Shown here piece after piece: positions 12,801 to 24,156 of a stretch of DNA of 64,000 nucleotides. Under the pieces are notes generated by a model, which was given only the letters and a program-made list of their open reading frames with translations, did not search any database and was not told the DNA's origin. Location: the NCBI GenBank assembly GCA_902729315.2, contig LR746278.1:4101501-4165500 (forward strand), given 5' to 3'. The position numbers were made by a program, and so were the translations under genes. This stretch comes from Spirodela intermedia. Taxonomy: Eukaryota; Streptophyta; Magnoliopsida; Alismatales; Araceae. Within the stretch, counting starts at the first letter, position 1, and each line of letters opens with the position of its first letter.

Positions 12801-14868
12801 CTACAATGGTTTAAAAACATTTTATTGTCATAAAAAAGAGTCTAGAGCTTCATATAAGATGTGGTCATGATCTTTTCATGATTTTTTTTAATGTATAATG
12901 ATAAATGGTTGTCTCTTAGTCATTGTATGAAGAGATGCCAAATTTAATATTTACAAAAATTAATTCACAATAAGTTAAATCAAAGTAGCTATGATGGGTT
13001 TAGATAAAATCCATAAAGAAGACAACAAATCTGATGATAGTTTTTTTCCCTAAAAGAATATAAATGTAAATAATAAAATAGATGAAGGAAATAATGGAAA
13101 GACAGAGAAGAAGTGATATTTTTGCACTTGATCATTGCAACCAGCTCTGAACACCCCTTATTTGCATTTAGTCCCATATCTGTGGTAATTTTTACCTTGA
13201 ACCCTTAAGAAACATATATGGGAATATGATCACAACTATTCGACCCATTGAATTATTACATAGATTTTTAGGATCAACTTAGGTGTCAGGTTCTGATAGA
13301 AAAAGGCATGATTTTGTAATAAAAGATATTTAGTAGAGGCAGCTATTTTATACCAGAAAATAAAGATAACTCTTATGAGAAATTTAGAAATTTTGAATAA
13401 GAAAAATAGATAGTGAGAGAACTAGAAGTGGCCATAGTAGGTTGCACACTTTCATAAGTTTTAAGAGAATGATTTAGTTCATAATTCTATATACCATGCA
13501 AAGTAACAAAGAGGACAGAGAACAAAACTAGAGATTCCAATATTACCATGAATTAACTAGAAAAAGAAGATAGGACCAACAAGTGTTTATTTTACAGGAA
13601 AATGCAATGTAGAATTAGTAACCTTCCTAAATAATAAAGACGAAAGAATAGATGAAATATTGGGCAGCTATAGTTTATAAATTCATTCATGGCATACCAT
13701 TTGTTGGTTACTAACCCAAATCCCCCAACTTATTGTTGTTTGCTCCAATGACACGGCTCCTCGTCTTCCAATAAAAAGTGAAGCCCCCAGCATAGTTGTG
13801 CCCATTTTTTGGGCTAAGCCCAAGCATTATCCTACTCACGGAGGATAGCCAGGACAGATCTTAGAAGCCATAGTCTTAGATCTGGTGATGGCACAATTGT
13901 TGCATTAGACAGTAATTGATCATAAAATATTCAACTGCAATAACTATCAGAAAGTTTGGACGTATGAGGATAGAAATCTACATCATATCTTAAATTTATT
14001 TATTTATTCGTTTTTCCTCTGCCCAAAATTGGCATGTGCTGGCATCTTTAAAAAACACATTACGAGAGCCACATGGATTAAAAGATGGAAGAGGAAAGTA
14101 AATACATGATAATTATGGGTCGTACATATTCGACTTTGATCCAAAATCCTACGTTTTTCTCTTGATCCTTGAGCCAATTGGAAGTCAATATATAAGTCAA
14201 CCCCAAGTACTTGACATGTTCTTACGGCTAGCAACCAGACTGATGCCATTCCTTGGAAGAGAAGAGGTTATTACCTTTTCTCAGACACCAAATGCCAATC
14301 TATCGGCAATCTATTGGAAAAGTAAAGTCTACCAATCGATGAAATGAAAATACATATTATACAATTATGGCATAAAAATCGAGTTCATAAAAGGTTTAAA
14401 ATACTTCATCATCATGACTCAGGCAAGACATCATTTATAATCGAATAAACGGAGACAAAAACATCATTATAAAAAATTTGTAAGAAACAGAGTATATTGG
14501 ATTAATCCAGAGAAATCAAAGACAGGTTCTTACTTGAGAAGGTATGCTCCACCCACAAAGGGACTAGAAAACCCATCGTTCTGTCTCACTGGCGGCAGGG
14601 TGGTGTGGTCATTACCTGGATTCCTCCTACAGTCAATGGCGGCAGGGTGGTGTGGCCACCGCGTTGGTGGAACGCAAGGCGCTGATCTCTTCCTGACGGA
14701 CGCACGGAATCCACGCCTCTGCGTAATCTAATCCCGCGTCTTATAGAATACGTTGCAGCGCAGCAGACGCGTAATTTATTTGTCGCCATCTTCTTCTTCT
14801 TCCTCCTCGGTCTCTCTACCAGGGCGAACGATGGGACGCAGAAGCAGATTCGATTGAGAGGAGCATAG
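12801..14868. other. AT-rich region without a recognised gene
   Basis: The first part probably still belongs to the R1 repeat. A short direct duplication of ggcggcagggtggtgtgg occurs at 14591-14608 and 14638-14655, where composition turns GC-rich just before the gene-fragment cluster. Splice-like signals exist on the minus strand around 14240-14620, but they do not assemble into a recognisable product. Confidence 0.35.
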
Positions 14869-15275
14869 AGACGGAGCCGGAGGAGCTGCAGTTCCGGGGA
14901 ATTGTGGGAATCTTCAGGGAGGCACAGAAGACTCCGACGTCGTGGAGGAAGATCTTCTGCGGCATCGCCCTGGGGACCGTTCTCCCTCTCTCCTTCATCT
15001 TCCTCCTCCAATTCTAGATCTCCGAGCTTATCTTCTCCAAGACCAACAGCAATGAGCAGACCCTCGAGGACGCCCCCGCCGGCAGATGCACCAAGGACAG
15101 ACTCAACCGCCTCGCCTCCAAGTGGGCCTCCTACGAGGCCTTCCTGATCGCGTACCTCCTCTTTGTTCCTCGTCCTTTCCCTACTCTCCACCTCCGCGGT
15201 CCTACACACTCGCCTGCGTCTGCACCGCCAAGGACGTGACCTTCCGCAAGGGCCTCCTCTTTTTCTCTCTTTCTC
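14869..15275 (+). pseudogene. Broken At4g19950/At5g44860-type membrane-protein gene
   Basis: The plus frame reads EPEELQFRGIVGIFREAQK, then WRKIFCGIALGTVLPLSFIF, an in-frame stop, and after it ISELIFSKTNSN, RLNRLASKWASYEAFLIAYL and a hydrophobic stretch. A change of frame near 15200 is needed to continue into ACVCTAKDVTFRKG. This pattern (PEELxFxxIxGIxRE, then a hydrophobic helix) is that of the plant multi-pass membrane proteins represented by Arabidopsis At4g19950 and At5g44860, whose function is not established. Only the N-terminal third is present. It joins directly to a CAF1 fragment at about 15270-15290, so it is a truncated, rearranged relic. Confidence 0.55.
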
Positions 15276-15536
15276 ACACAGCGGGTTGGATATACTTCAA
15301 GTAGCTCACCAGGTTCTACGGAGGGTTACACCTCTTGCTGGGAGGTTCTCTGAGTCTCCCGGCGTGAAGGTAGAGGTCGGCGCGGCGCACTAAGCTTGCC
15401 TCGACGCCCTGATCACGGCGTGGGTCTTCGAAAGTCAAATGCCACGGAATCGAGAAGGAGAGTATCATACCCCAGCCCTCGGAGAAAACAGAGAAGGGGG
15501 AGCTCCTACTGATATGCCATCTCCATCCGCCATCTA
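15270..15536 (+). pseudogene. CAF1 deadenylase C-terminal fragment, hairpin arm A
   Basis: The plus frame reads RFYGGLHLLLGG, then PGVKVEVGAAH, a stop, and LDALITAWVFESQM. This corresponds to the RFCGGFHLGLARL...GVKLEGGAAHQAGVDALLTASVFEVQMERL segment of the CAF1 copy at 42.9-43.7 kb. CAF1 proteins are DEDD-type 3' exonucleases that shorten mRNA poly(A) tails as part of the CCR4-NOT complex. The stop, a small deletion after the FESQM codons and the missing N-terminal half make this a dead fragment. It lies head to head with arm B. Confidence 0.75.
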
Positions 15537-15795
15537 CCCCCTTTGTTTCTTCTGAAGGGCAGGGTACGATACTCTCTCCTCCTCGATCCCGCGGAGGATG
15601 CCTTCGAAGTTTTCCTATCACCCGCGCAGCCGCTCCATTTGCCTTTCGAAGATCCTCACCGAGAGCAGGGTGTCGACGCCGACTTGGTGCGCCGCGCCGA
15701 CCTCTACCTTTACGCCGGGATAGGCAGAGATCAGAGCCGGCCTGAGGTGGAAACCTCCGTAGAAGCTGATAAGGTACTTGAATTTATGGATATCC
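15537..15795 (-). pseudogene. CAF1 deadenylase C-terminal fragment, hairpin arm B
   Basis: Read on the minus strand, this arm encodes LDIHKFKYLISFYGGFHLRP, then YPGVKVEVGAAHQVGVDTLL and IFERQMERLRG, followed by stops and a remnant matching the EGILHGIEEER tail of CAF1. It is the same region as arm A in opposite orientation and is slightly better preserved. A 33-base block at 15687-15719 matches the reverse complement of 15358-15390 at 32 of 33 positions. The catalytic N-terminal part is absent. Confidence 0.75.
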
Positions 15796-15884
15796 AAACC
15801 CCTCTGTAAGAAAGAGAGAGAGGAGATGGAACTGGCCACAGAGTGCAGGTTAGAAGGCATTTCATCGTAACGTTGGGCAAGAGG

Positions 15885-15907
15885 GAGAGAGAGAGAGAGA
15901 GAGAGAG
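15885..15907. repeat. GA microsatellite
   Basis: A (GA)n tract lies just downstream of the CAF1 hairpin. The following sequence gctgggatacaagata (about 15914) recurs inverted at about 16408-16424 (tatcttgtatcccaac), beside CT-rich sequence, so the CAF1 N-terminal fragment between them is bracketed by a short inverted repeat. Confidence 0.8.
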
Positions 15908-16079
15908 CCAGGTAGAAGCTGGGATACAAGATACACGGTGGAAGAGTGATGAGACTACCATACATGGGAACTTTATGAGCTACCGCCTTCTACAGTATAT
16001 TGGTGAAGATTCACCCGCATGCTGATGACCGGATGTAACCGTCAAATATTATTCGCTAGAGGAAACTAGAGTGCACAGC

Positions 16080-16192
16080 ATGGCCGGCGACGGCGGAGGT
16101 GAGGGAAGTGTGGGTGGGGAACCTTCTGGCGGAACTGGCCGGAATCGACGGCTACATCGCAACCCGCTACACCAACTCTAGTGCGCTGTAGT
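16080..16192 (+). pseudogene. CAF1 deadenylase N-terminal fragment
   Basis: The plus frame reads AEVREVWVGNLLAELAGIDG and YIATRYTNS before a stop. This matches the CAF1 opening (EIREVWxxNLxxEF...YPYVAMDTEFPG), with the catalytic D and E of DTEF replaced. An ATG at 16080 is one base out of frame with this segment. Only about 35 codons of the family are present, so it is a fragment, possibly from the same ancestral copy as the inverted arms nearby. Confidence 0.6.
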
Positions 16193-16299
16193 TAGTCGGC
16201 AAACTCCGGGTAATCGGCACGAAGTTCAGAGTTTTGGCATGAAATGAGAACAAAGACTCTAAAAGGCGGCAGTTCATCCAGTCCCGATGAGTAGTAGGC

Positions 16300-16330
16300 C
16301 TCTCTCTCTCTCTCTCTCTCGTTTATAGAT

Positions 16331-16368
<38 letters not shown>

Positions 16369-16410
16369 GTCTATCTATCTATCTACCCTACCTATCTATC
16401 TCTCTCTATC
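16300..16410. repeat. Compound microsatellite (TC)n-(AT)n-(TCTA)n
   Basis: Consecutive tracts of TC (16300-16321), AT (about 16333-16366) and TCTA/CTAC (16371-16410) form one compound simple repeat between the CAF1 N-terminal fragment and repeat R2. Confidence 0.95.
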
Positions 16411-16429
16411 TTGTATCCCAACCACAGGG

Positions 16430-17010
16430 CCCCTTTCCTCTCTCACCGTCAGTCTAGAAACCTCTCTTCTGCGCCGACTAGGACAACGTCTTGCTCTAAT
16501 ATAGTTTTATTTTTCTGTTTTTCCTTCCCTTTCAATCTATGTTCTCTATTTTTCCCATCACATCGCTCTAAGAATCAGGATTAGAAGTCTGCTTCTAATA
16601 TAAAAGGAAGCAAGAACATTTCTTGGTTCAAGTTTTTTCATTGCATTCATTACATACTCATCCTTAGATGATTTTCTCCGTCAGAAACGTTTTATTAACA
16701 CTCCAACACAGACTGGTGTTGTTCGAGGAACACAACTATATCACAACGAAGTTTCCTTCTAGAGTGAAGGATGTAAATTTAACTTTTCTTGGCACAATGC
16801 TTTAATATTAGACCCATCATAGGGTCTTGTGCGTATCTCTTGGAACATCTGAGTGGCTTTGCTTTAGGCCTGTAGAAGTTGATTCTACGTTAATGTTTTT
16901 AGTCAATGAGATTTAACAAAGTGAGATCAACTATTGTGAAGGTTACATTTTGTTTCCAATAAGACTCAAAATGTTCTTCTAGCACCGGATACGAGAGATA
17001 ATAACTTATT
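16430..17010 (+). repeat. Dispersed repeat R2 (same family as R1 and R3)
   Basis: Landmarks shared with R1 in the same order include ctaggacaacgtcttgctct (16478), aagtctgcttctaatat (16587), cattacatactcatcctta (about 16648) and ggatgtaaatttaactttt (about 16768). The copy is shorter and more diverged. No protein family was recognised. Confidence 0.55.
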
Positions 17011-17495
17011 CAAACATGAATTCAACTTGGAACTTTTACATACAAAATGTTCTCAGCATATAATGCATAGTTCTTTTATGTCTATAAGCTTCAATTTGTT
17101 GGATTGACATTAAGTTTCTATTCTAGATTATTGATCTATACTATTTTCCCCTGAGCTTTGCATCCATTGAAAAGATTGAAATATGTTGGAGGATTGAGAA
17201 TTTATTTCCCGTTTTTCCACCTTTATTAGGTATCTTGCACTGCCACCTTCTTGTTTTCTACAAATCCAGCTTTGCACTAAATCATGGTTGGGAGAAGGAA
17301 TTAAGAGATCAGTAATTTTAGGCTATGCAAACATCTCACATTCATCACTTTCATTGTGATAATACCTTCTCTTAAATGAGAGAGCCACTAATGGAGTAAG
17401 TTTTGTTACAAAAAACTTTGAGATGATGGAGATGAATTTAGGTTGAAATCCAAAAGACATTCTAAAGTTATTTATCTTGATGACTTGATTGATGG
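17011..17495. other. AT-rich spacer, probably the repeat R2 tail
   Basis: No gene was recognised. This sequence is the left flank of the gypsy element; the bases next to the LTR (gatgg) do not match those on the right flank (aattg), so a target-site duplication is not evident. Confidence 0.4.
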
Positions 17496-18010
17496 TGATG
17501 TAGTAGTAACATGGAAGATAAACAAGATTTAGGTTTGAATCCACAAAACTCCAATCTTAGAGAAGAAATCAGTTTTTGAATCTATAGATTCAAAATCTTC
17601 AACCCTTAAATCCACAAGAGAGTGTCTAAATCTACAAACAAGATGGAAAGAGTTTCACAATAGAGAAAATTGATTCAACTAAAAAGTGAGGTCCTCTTAT
17701 TACAATGGGGGCTTTTGTATAGGCCTAGAAAGGAAGTTGAGTGCTCTCAAAAGAAGGATCTTGACAAATCCTAAGAATAGAGTCTCACTAACTCTAAAAT
17801 GACTTCGCAGACTCTAATAGATTGAAATCTTGGACATATCCTCTAAAAATACTCTGACTAACTTTGAAATGACCTTAAACAGACTCTGATAGGTAGATAT
17901 ATTGACATATGTGGACTCCTTTTTAGCACTCTTCACTTTATGGTCTAAATTTAAGATAAGTGGACACAAATTTGAAGTTGAGACTTCAACTTGTATCTTG
18001 GGCTACATCA
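17496..18010 (-). repeat. 3' LTR of the gypsy element
   Basis: 515 bases with inverted termini TGATGTAG...CTACATCA. It matches the right LTR through most of its length, for example around 17520-17765 and 22395-22640. The adjacent internal sequence reads aaagaaggagag on the minus strand, the polypurine tract. Confidence 0.85.
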
Positions 18011-18599
18011 GTCTCTCCTTCTTTAATAAAACTCCATCTCGAGTTTTCATTTGAATTGTTATAATAGACATATATATCACTAACTTTGGATGTAGGTGAA
18101 ATAGTCATATTCGGTGAGAGCTCAATGAGGTATGTATTATCATTGATCTTTTATGAAACTTGATATGGTCCATATTTCTTTGGCTTCAACCTATTGTAGT
18201 TACCTATTGAAAATCAGTTTTTGTGAAGGTATACCATCATTTTATCTCCAACTTCAAATATCTTCTTTCTTTTTTTCTTATCTATTGCTACTTTATATTT
18301 CTCATAATTTGTTATGAGATTGTAGTTACACCTTCATAAAATATTTTGATGTGATCTATCATGTTGTTTGTGGTAATACTAATTTCAATTGGTCTTAGTA
18401 TTTTTAATAAATCTAATAGAATTATTAGAGGAAAACAATATACTACTGAAAAATGGAGATTAGTTAGTTGAATGATTAATCATTAAATTATAGGTAAACT
18501 CTACTTGTGCCAAAGTATAATCTCATTATTTTGACTTTTCTCTTGAAATATAACGAATCAAATTATCAAGAGTTTTGTTCACAACTTCAATTTGACCGT

Positions 18600-21500
18600 T
18601 AGTTTGTGAGTGACTAGTACTACTGAATTTTAAAAATATGTCAAACCTTTTCCAAAGAGTTTGTTATAAGTTAAATATAAACATAGAATCTTTATCAAAG
18701 GTAATTGACTTAGGAATTCTATGTAGACAAATAATTTCTTTAAAGAAGTGATTGACTACTTAACTTGCATCATTTGTCTTTTTACATGTAATCAAGTGTA
18801 CCATTTTTGAAAATCTGTCGACAATTATAAAAACTGAATCAATTCTTCTCTATGTTTTGTGGCAGATCTAATATAAAGTCCATAAAAAAATATCAGTCCA
18901 TAGATTTTGTGGAATAGGTGATACAGTGTATAGTCCAGTATTTTGACTTTATCCCTTGTAAGTTTGACAAATCTCACATTTATGAACAAAATTTCTACAT
19001 CTTTTTTTAGTTTGGGCCAATAATACCACTCTTTAGTTGTCTCCACAAAGGTGTCCTATTAAACCTGAAAAATGTAATTCTTGTAGTAGTTTTTCTCTTA
19101 AAGAGTTGTGAAGAATATATAAATGTGTTCTTAAAAATAAGAAATCATCTTGTAGATGAAAACTTTTAGTTGATAATCCTGACATACATATCATATATTG
19201 TTGAGAAAAATTATCATCATTTAGGTATAATTCCTTGAGATAGTCAAATCCTGTGATCTTAGCACGTAAGTTCACCAAACATGCTATTTTTTTACTAAGA
19301 TCATTTGCAACTCAATTCAATTTCCTTGACTTGTGTTTAATAACCAAAATAAAATATTGAATGAAAGAGATCTATCTAGCATGTATTCTATCAATAGAAG
19401 TCTAACTATTAACTGATTTCAGAGTTTGATGACTAGTATATAAAATAAACTCTCATTAAATCAAATAGTGTTCTCATGTTTGTAAAACATGGACCGTAAC
19501 ATAAAATTTTTATTCATATGTTGTCTATTTTTTTCTTACCTCAGAAAGTTTTTCACTAAAAAATATTATTAGCTGAGCTTCTTACGATAATAAACTTCTA
19601 ATGTCAGCTATGGATGCATTGATAATTTATTGCAATTTAGTAGGGCTAAAATAAGAGCAGAACATAATTTTTCTTTTATATGGTAAAACTTTTACTAGGT
19701 TCATTAGTCTATTTAAAATTACCTTTTTTCATGCATTAAATAACTATTAATGTTATTGAGTTAAAATTTCAAATGAATCTTTTATAAAATGATACCAACC
19801 TATGAAAACTCCAAACTTGATGAATTATGATTGGTGTCGATCAATCTTTAAAAGGTCTAACCCTTTTTTCATCTACTTTGATCTCATCTACACTTTAAGC
19901 ATATCCTAACAATAACAAACGAATAGTTATGAAGTCACATTTCTTTAATTTAATGTATAATTGATTATGTTCTAACATTTTAAACACTAATTTGAGATGT
20001 TTCATATGTTCTTCTTTTATAGTACCATAAATAAAAATATCATCAAAAATAAATAATAATAAATTTACCAATAAAAAAATTCAGAACTTGATTCATCACT
20101 CTTCCAAAGGTACTAGAGGTATTAGATAAGTCAAAAGGTATGACCAATCATTCATAAAAACCTGCCTTAGTTTTAAATATAGTTTTCCATTCATCTTCTA
20201 GTCGAATTCAGATTTGATGATATCTACTCCTTAAATCAACTTTTGAGAAAATTTTAGAAACATAAAACATATCCAACATGTCATCTAGGCGTGAAACTAA
20301 GAATATATACTTAACTGTTATCTTATTGATAATTCTACTATTCACACACATCCATCAACTTTTATATTTCATTGGAAATTGTAGAGTAGGCACAAAGTAT
20401 GGGCTCATACTTTCTCTTATCAATCTTCTATTTAATAACTCTTTGACTTGTTCTTGAAGAAATTGATTTTCTTCTAGAGTCATCCTATAATGTGGAAGAT
20501 TAGGCAAACTTTTTAATGATATAAAAAATTAATATGATGTTATACATCTCGCATTGGTGGAAGATGAGTAGATAGTTCTAGAATTATAGAAAATTTAGAT
20601 AAGAGACTTTCAATAGCTTTTGGTGTCACATTAGCTATTTTGATATTGAATCAGATTTTTTAATAACAAATAATTCAATATTAATATCAAACTCTTTGAG
20701 AAACTCTGTCTAGTTGATGAGTATTACTTTTCTTTTTTCCTTTTCTCCTTTGTTAAAATTACTATCTTGTAGTGAAGTTAAAATATTTTTTACCATTTCT
20801 ATAGAAAATATAAATATTTTCTTGCTATAGTATGTAGCATCAACATCAAACTGCCATAGTTTCTCTAATATCATGTGACAACTATTCATCTCAGCAACAA
20901 CACATTGCACTTCATCAAAATAAGTCTTACCAATTAAAAATTTGATGAGACACATCTCTAAAACTTTAGTTTTTGTTTCTTTTTTTATTTAATCAATTTC
21001 TTATAGATGAGGGTGTGAGCATGTCTGCAAACTTAATTTTTTAACCACAATAGAAGAGACAATGTTCTCAATATTGCCACTATCAATAATTATATCACAT
21101 ACCTTAGAATTCACAGTGCACCTTATTCTAAAACTGTTATGACATTGTCCAAATGAATATGATAGTACGTCTAGTATCAAATTGAATATAATTTTCTTCT
21201 ACCTCACCTTCAATTTCTGATTCTTCATATTCAATTTCCTTTATGATATAATCTATAAGGTTTACTATGCCATGTTTAGGACAAATTTAATTTTTGTCAA
21301 TTTTTTCCACACCAGTAATATTTAGGAATGACATTAGGAGTATAAGGATTTTTGTTAGTAGAGAATTAGGTAGAAGAATTTTCTTTACTTGATCTAATAG
21401 AACTTTGATTCAATCACCCATTATGCGGTATAAAAGAAACAATAGTAGATCTTTCTCTATTTTGTTGAAGAGTTGAATTCTGGCTTCTAAAATTTCAAAT

Positions 21501-22230
21501 TTTGGTTTTTCCTTTCTGTAATAACTCTTCAACATGCTCTACAACCATTACGATATCATTAAGCTTAGAAAATAATTGTAAAGCTACTTTATCTTCCATT
21601 TCTCATCTAGGATCACCTTTAAATCTTAAAATCATATATAACTCAGATTTTGTCAAGTTAATTTGAGAAGATAAATAATAAAATTCTTCAGCATAATCTA
21701 AAACTGATTTATTTTCTTGTTTACAATTTTTTTAATGTTGATATAAAATTTGTTCATAATCTTGGGGAAGAAAATGAGATTTCAAGAGTTTCTTCATTTT
21801 CTCCCATGATGGTATAGGTTCTTTCTTGACCTTGTACGTGTGATTTATAATTGATCCCACCAAGCAAAGGCTCCACCCTTCAATTTATAAGCCAATAACT
21901 TTACTTATTTTTCATTAGAAATTTTCATATACTTAAAGAATCGTTCTACTTCAACTAACCAATTTAAGAACTCTTCAATCTTCAAATGCCATTAAAATAT
22001 GGTAAGTCAATCTTCATATGAAAATTCCAAAAATTATCTTCTTCAAATCTTGATTTAAAACTTGTAGACCTAGACATATAGTGAGTATATGACGAAGATT
22101 CAACATAACTGAATTTTTGAAGATGTCTGATTTCATGATCTCCAAGAGGGCATGAATGACTCTCTAATGTACTCATTCTTATCAAAAGTTGTTTCAAGGT
22201 TTCACTAATATTATCAAATTTTTGATCTAT
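18600..22230 (-). pseudogene. Gypsy gag-pol remnant
   Basis: Recognisable pieces on the minus strand, in element order, are: gag-like FLNWLVEVERFFKYMKIS (about 21950); aspartic-protease region with VAEMNSCHMILEKLWQFDVD (20820-20895); reverse transcriptase with DEWKTIFKTKAGFYEWLVIP and [11 protein letters not shown] (about 20085-20210), then IFDDIFIYG, the catalytic block (about 20030); and the integrase zinc-binding region with SLREKLLQELHFSGLIGH (about 19050-19110) followed by YYWPKLKKDVE (about 19000). Stops and frameshifts separate the pieces. Such a polyprotein would supply particle, protease, polymerase and integrase functions; this copy cannot. Confidence 0.8.
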
Positions 22231-22351
22231 TCGATTTTAAATTGTAATAAAATCTAATTTTGAGATAGGAAAAACTTCAAGTGAATCAGCAACACCAATA
22301 TGAGTAAATTTATCTCGTGACTTTATTGAACCTTTATTGAAACGTTGACTT

Positions 22352-22363
22352 GTTCTAATACTA
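22352..22363 (-). other. Primer-binding site of the gypsy element
   Basis: Two bases inside the 5' LTR, the minus strand reads TAGTATTAGAAC, against TGGTATCAGAGC, the usual site complementary to initiator tRNA-Met. The three differences are all G-to-A or C-to-T transitions, as expected from old cytosine methylation. Confidence 0.65.
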
Positions 22364-22365
22364 AT

Positions 22366-23086
22366 TGACGTAGTAATAACATAAAAGATAAATAAGATTT
22401 AGGCTTGAATCTACAAAGCTCCAATCTTGGAGAAGAAATTAACTTTTGAATCCACAGATTCAGAGTCTTCAACCCTTGAATCTACAAGGGGGTGTTTGAA
22501 TCCACAAGAGAAAAAGATTCTCACAATAGAGAAAACCAATTCAACTAAAAGGTGAGTAACTCAAGTTATAATAGGAGCATTTATATAGGCCTAGCAAAAA
22601 GGTTGGGCGCTCTCAAAAAGAAGATCCTGATAGATCATGAGGACACAATCTGAATAACTCTGAAATAATTTAAAATAGACTTTGATAGACTAAGATCTTA
22701 GATAGATCTTCTAAAAATACTTTAACTTACTATGATAGTTAGAGTATGTGGTCCTAATAGGTAGATATACTAAATAGATCTTAAGCAGAGACTCTAATAA
22801 TTAAAGATCCTAAGCAAATCTAAGACTTTGATATTTAGAGATCCTAAATAGATCTTAGGTACAAACTAAACCACATTAAAATCCCTTCTAGAAGAAAAGA
22901 GACATAAAGTGTCTTCTAGAAATGAAAGAACATAAAGTAGAAAATAAATATTACTTTTCGGATCTCCAGCCCACTAATGACATATGTGGTCTCCTTTTTT
23001 AGTAATTTTTAATTTATAATCTAAATTTAGGATAAGTGGGCTCAAATTCGAAGTTGAGACTTCAACTTATGTCTTGGGCTACATCA
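22366..23086 (-). repeat. 5' LTR of the gypsy element
   Basis: 721 bases, about 200 longer than its partner. The extra length lies around 22640-22960, where AGATCTTAG-like phrases recur. Termini are TGACGTAG and CTACATCA. Confidence 0.8.
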
Positions 23087-24156
23087 AATTGGTACTTTAA
23101 AAAGACCTCACTGAAATCATATGTTGTAAGAAGATGACACTAGAGCCACACTAACATTTGTGGGAAATATAGTCATCTAAGGTTTGAAAGTTTGATCTTT
23201 TATGCAAAGAAAGTAGTTAGAAGTTGAGGTTGCATTTTAGATTATGATGAAAGTATGCACTAATCCTTTCAATGCCACCATAAGGAATTCAAACTCAATG
23301 CTCCAATTTTTGGCTTAATACTTGGTGGGAATGTGTTGGCCAATCTTACATGAGGAAGGGTAAAAAAACTGAAAGGGAAATAAATACCAATGTCACATAA
23401 AAATATGGAGAAATTCAAAACATATGCCACACAAGTGAAAATATTTTTTTATTGTGTGAGTTGCCAATAAGATAGCTATGAAAAACTTCTTTCTAATTAG
23501 TTAAAAGTTATAAAATGGTCATTTAGGCCTATATAAAATATTAAACTTTACCGCAATTGAATTTCCCACCAACTATTTCTTCCTATACAAGGTATTTTAT
23601 CATTGATTCTCATGTTACAATAGAGTTCATTAGGTATAGTCATTTTCTCTTATTTTAATTTAAAATTTTTAATCGAAAATTTTAAAATTGCTTCTTAGTT
23701 TGTTGATGATACTTCTTTTTAAAAACTGTTGCCAAAAACTTTCTAAAATTTTATGTTCATCTTAAATCAATTATTCTTACATCAACTTGGAATGACACAT
23801 TGATGATCCCTGAGGAAAAATGTTCAAGAATTCTAATAGGTTCACATTACAATTCCTTTTTAATAAGGAGCATCATCATCTAATCTTATTAGAGTCTTGA
23901 TATTCAAGGAAAATAAGATTTTGCAGGCAAACCACATAGGGTTAAATATCATTCAGTCTTTGAAGGTGGATTTGAAGAGAAAAAAAAAATAGAATAGGTA
24001 ACATAGACCAAGACCTTTAGCCGTTTGATGGAAAGAGATCAGATCAAGACCTCCATTCTCCAACTACTCACTTTCTAATCCTAGATGAATCATCTAATCA
24101 TGAAAATACTCATATCATTCTCTATTACGCCATTGGATGTATGATGTGCACTTATT
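23087..24156. other. AT-rich spacer, no gene recognised
   Basis: No conserved coding segment, terminal repeat or RNA gene was recognised between the gypsy element and the left inverted-repeat arm. Confidence 0.4.

Larger units (their letters stand above)
17496..23086 (-). mobile_element. Ty3/gypsy LTR retrotransposon with both LTRs (inactive)
   Basis: The element is bounded by two related LTRs, 17496-18010 and 22366-23086, each opening with TGATGTAG or TGACGTAG and closing with CTACATCA. It is transcribed from the minus strand, so the right LTR is the 5' one. Internally, from right to left, come a primer-binding site, gag, protease, reverse transcriptase, RNase H and integrase remnants, then a purine-rich tract next to the left LTR. 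The order with integrase last identifies the Ty3/gypsy superfamily. Many stops and frameshifts make it non-coding. Confidence 0.85.

Noticed and set aside
14004-14660. A spliced minus-strand gene suggested by donor- and acceptor-like signals
   Set aside because: The implied intron would be only about 23 bases, or the exons do not join into a recognisable product.
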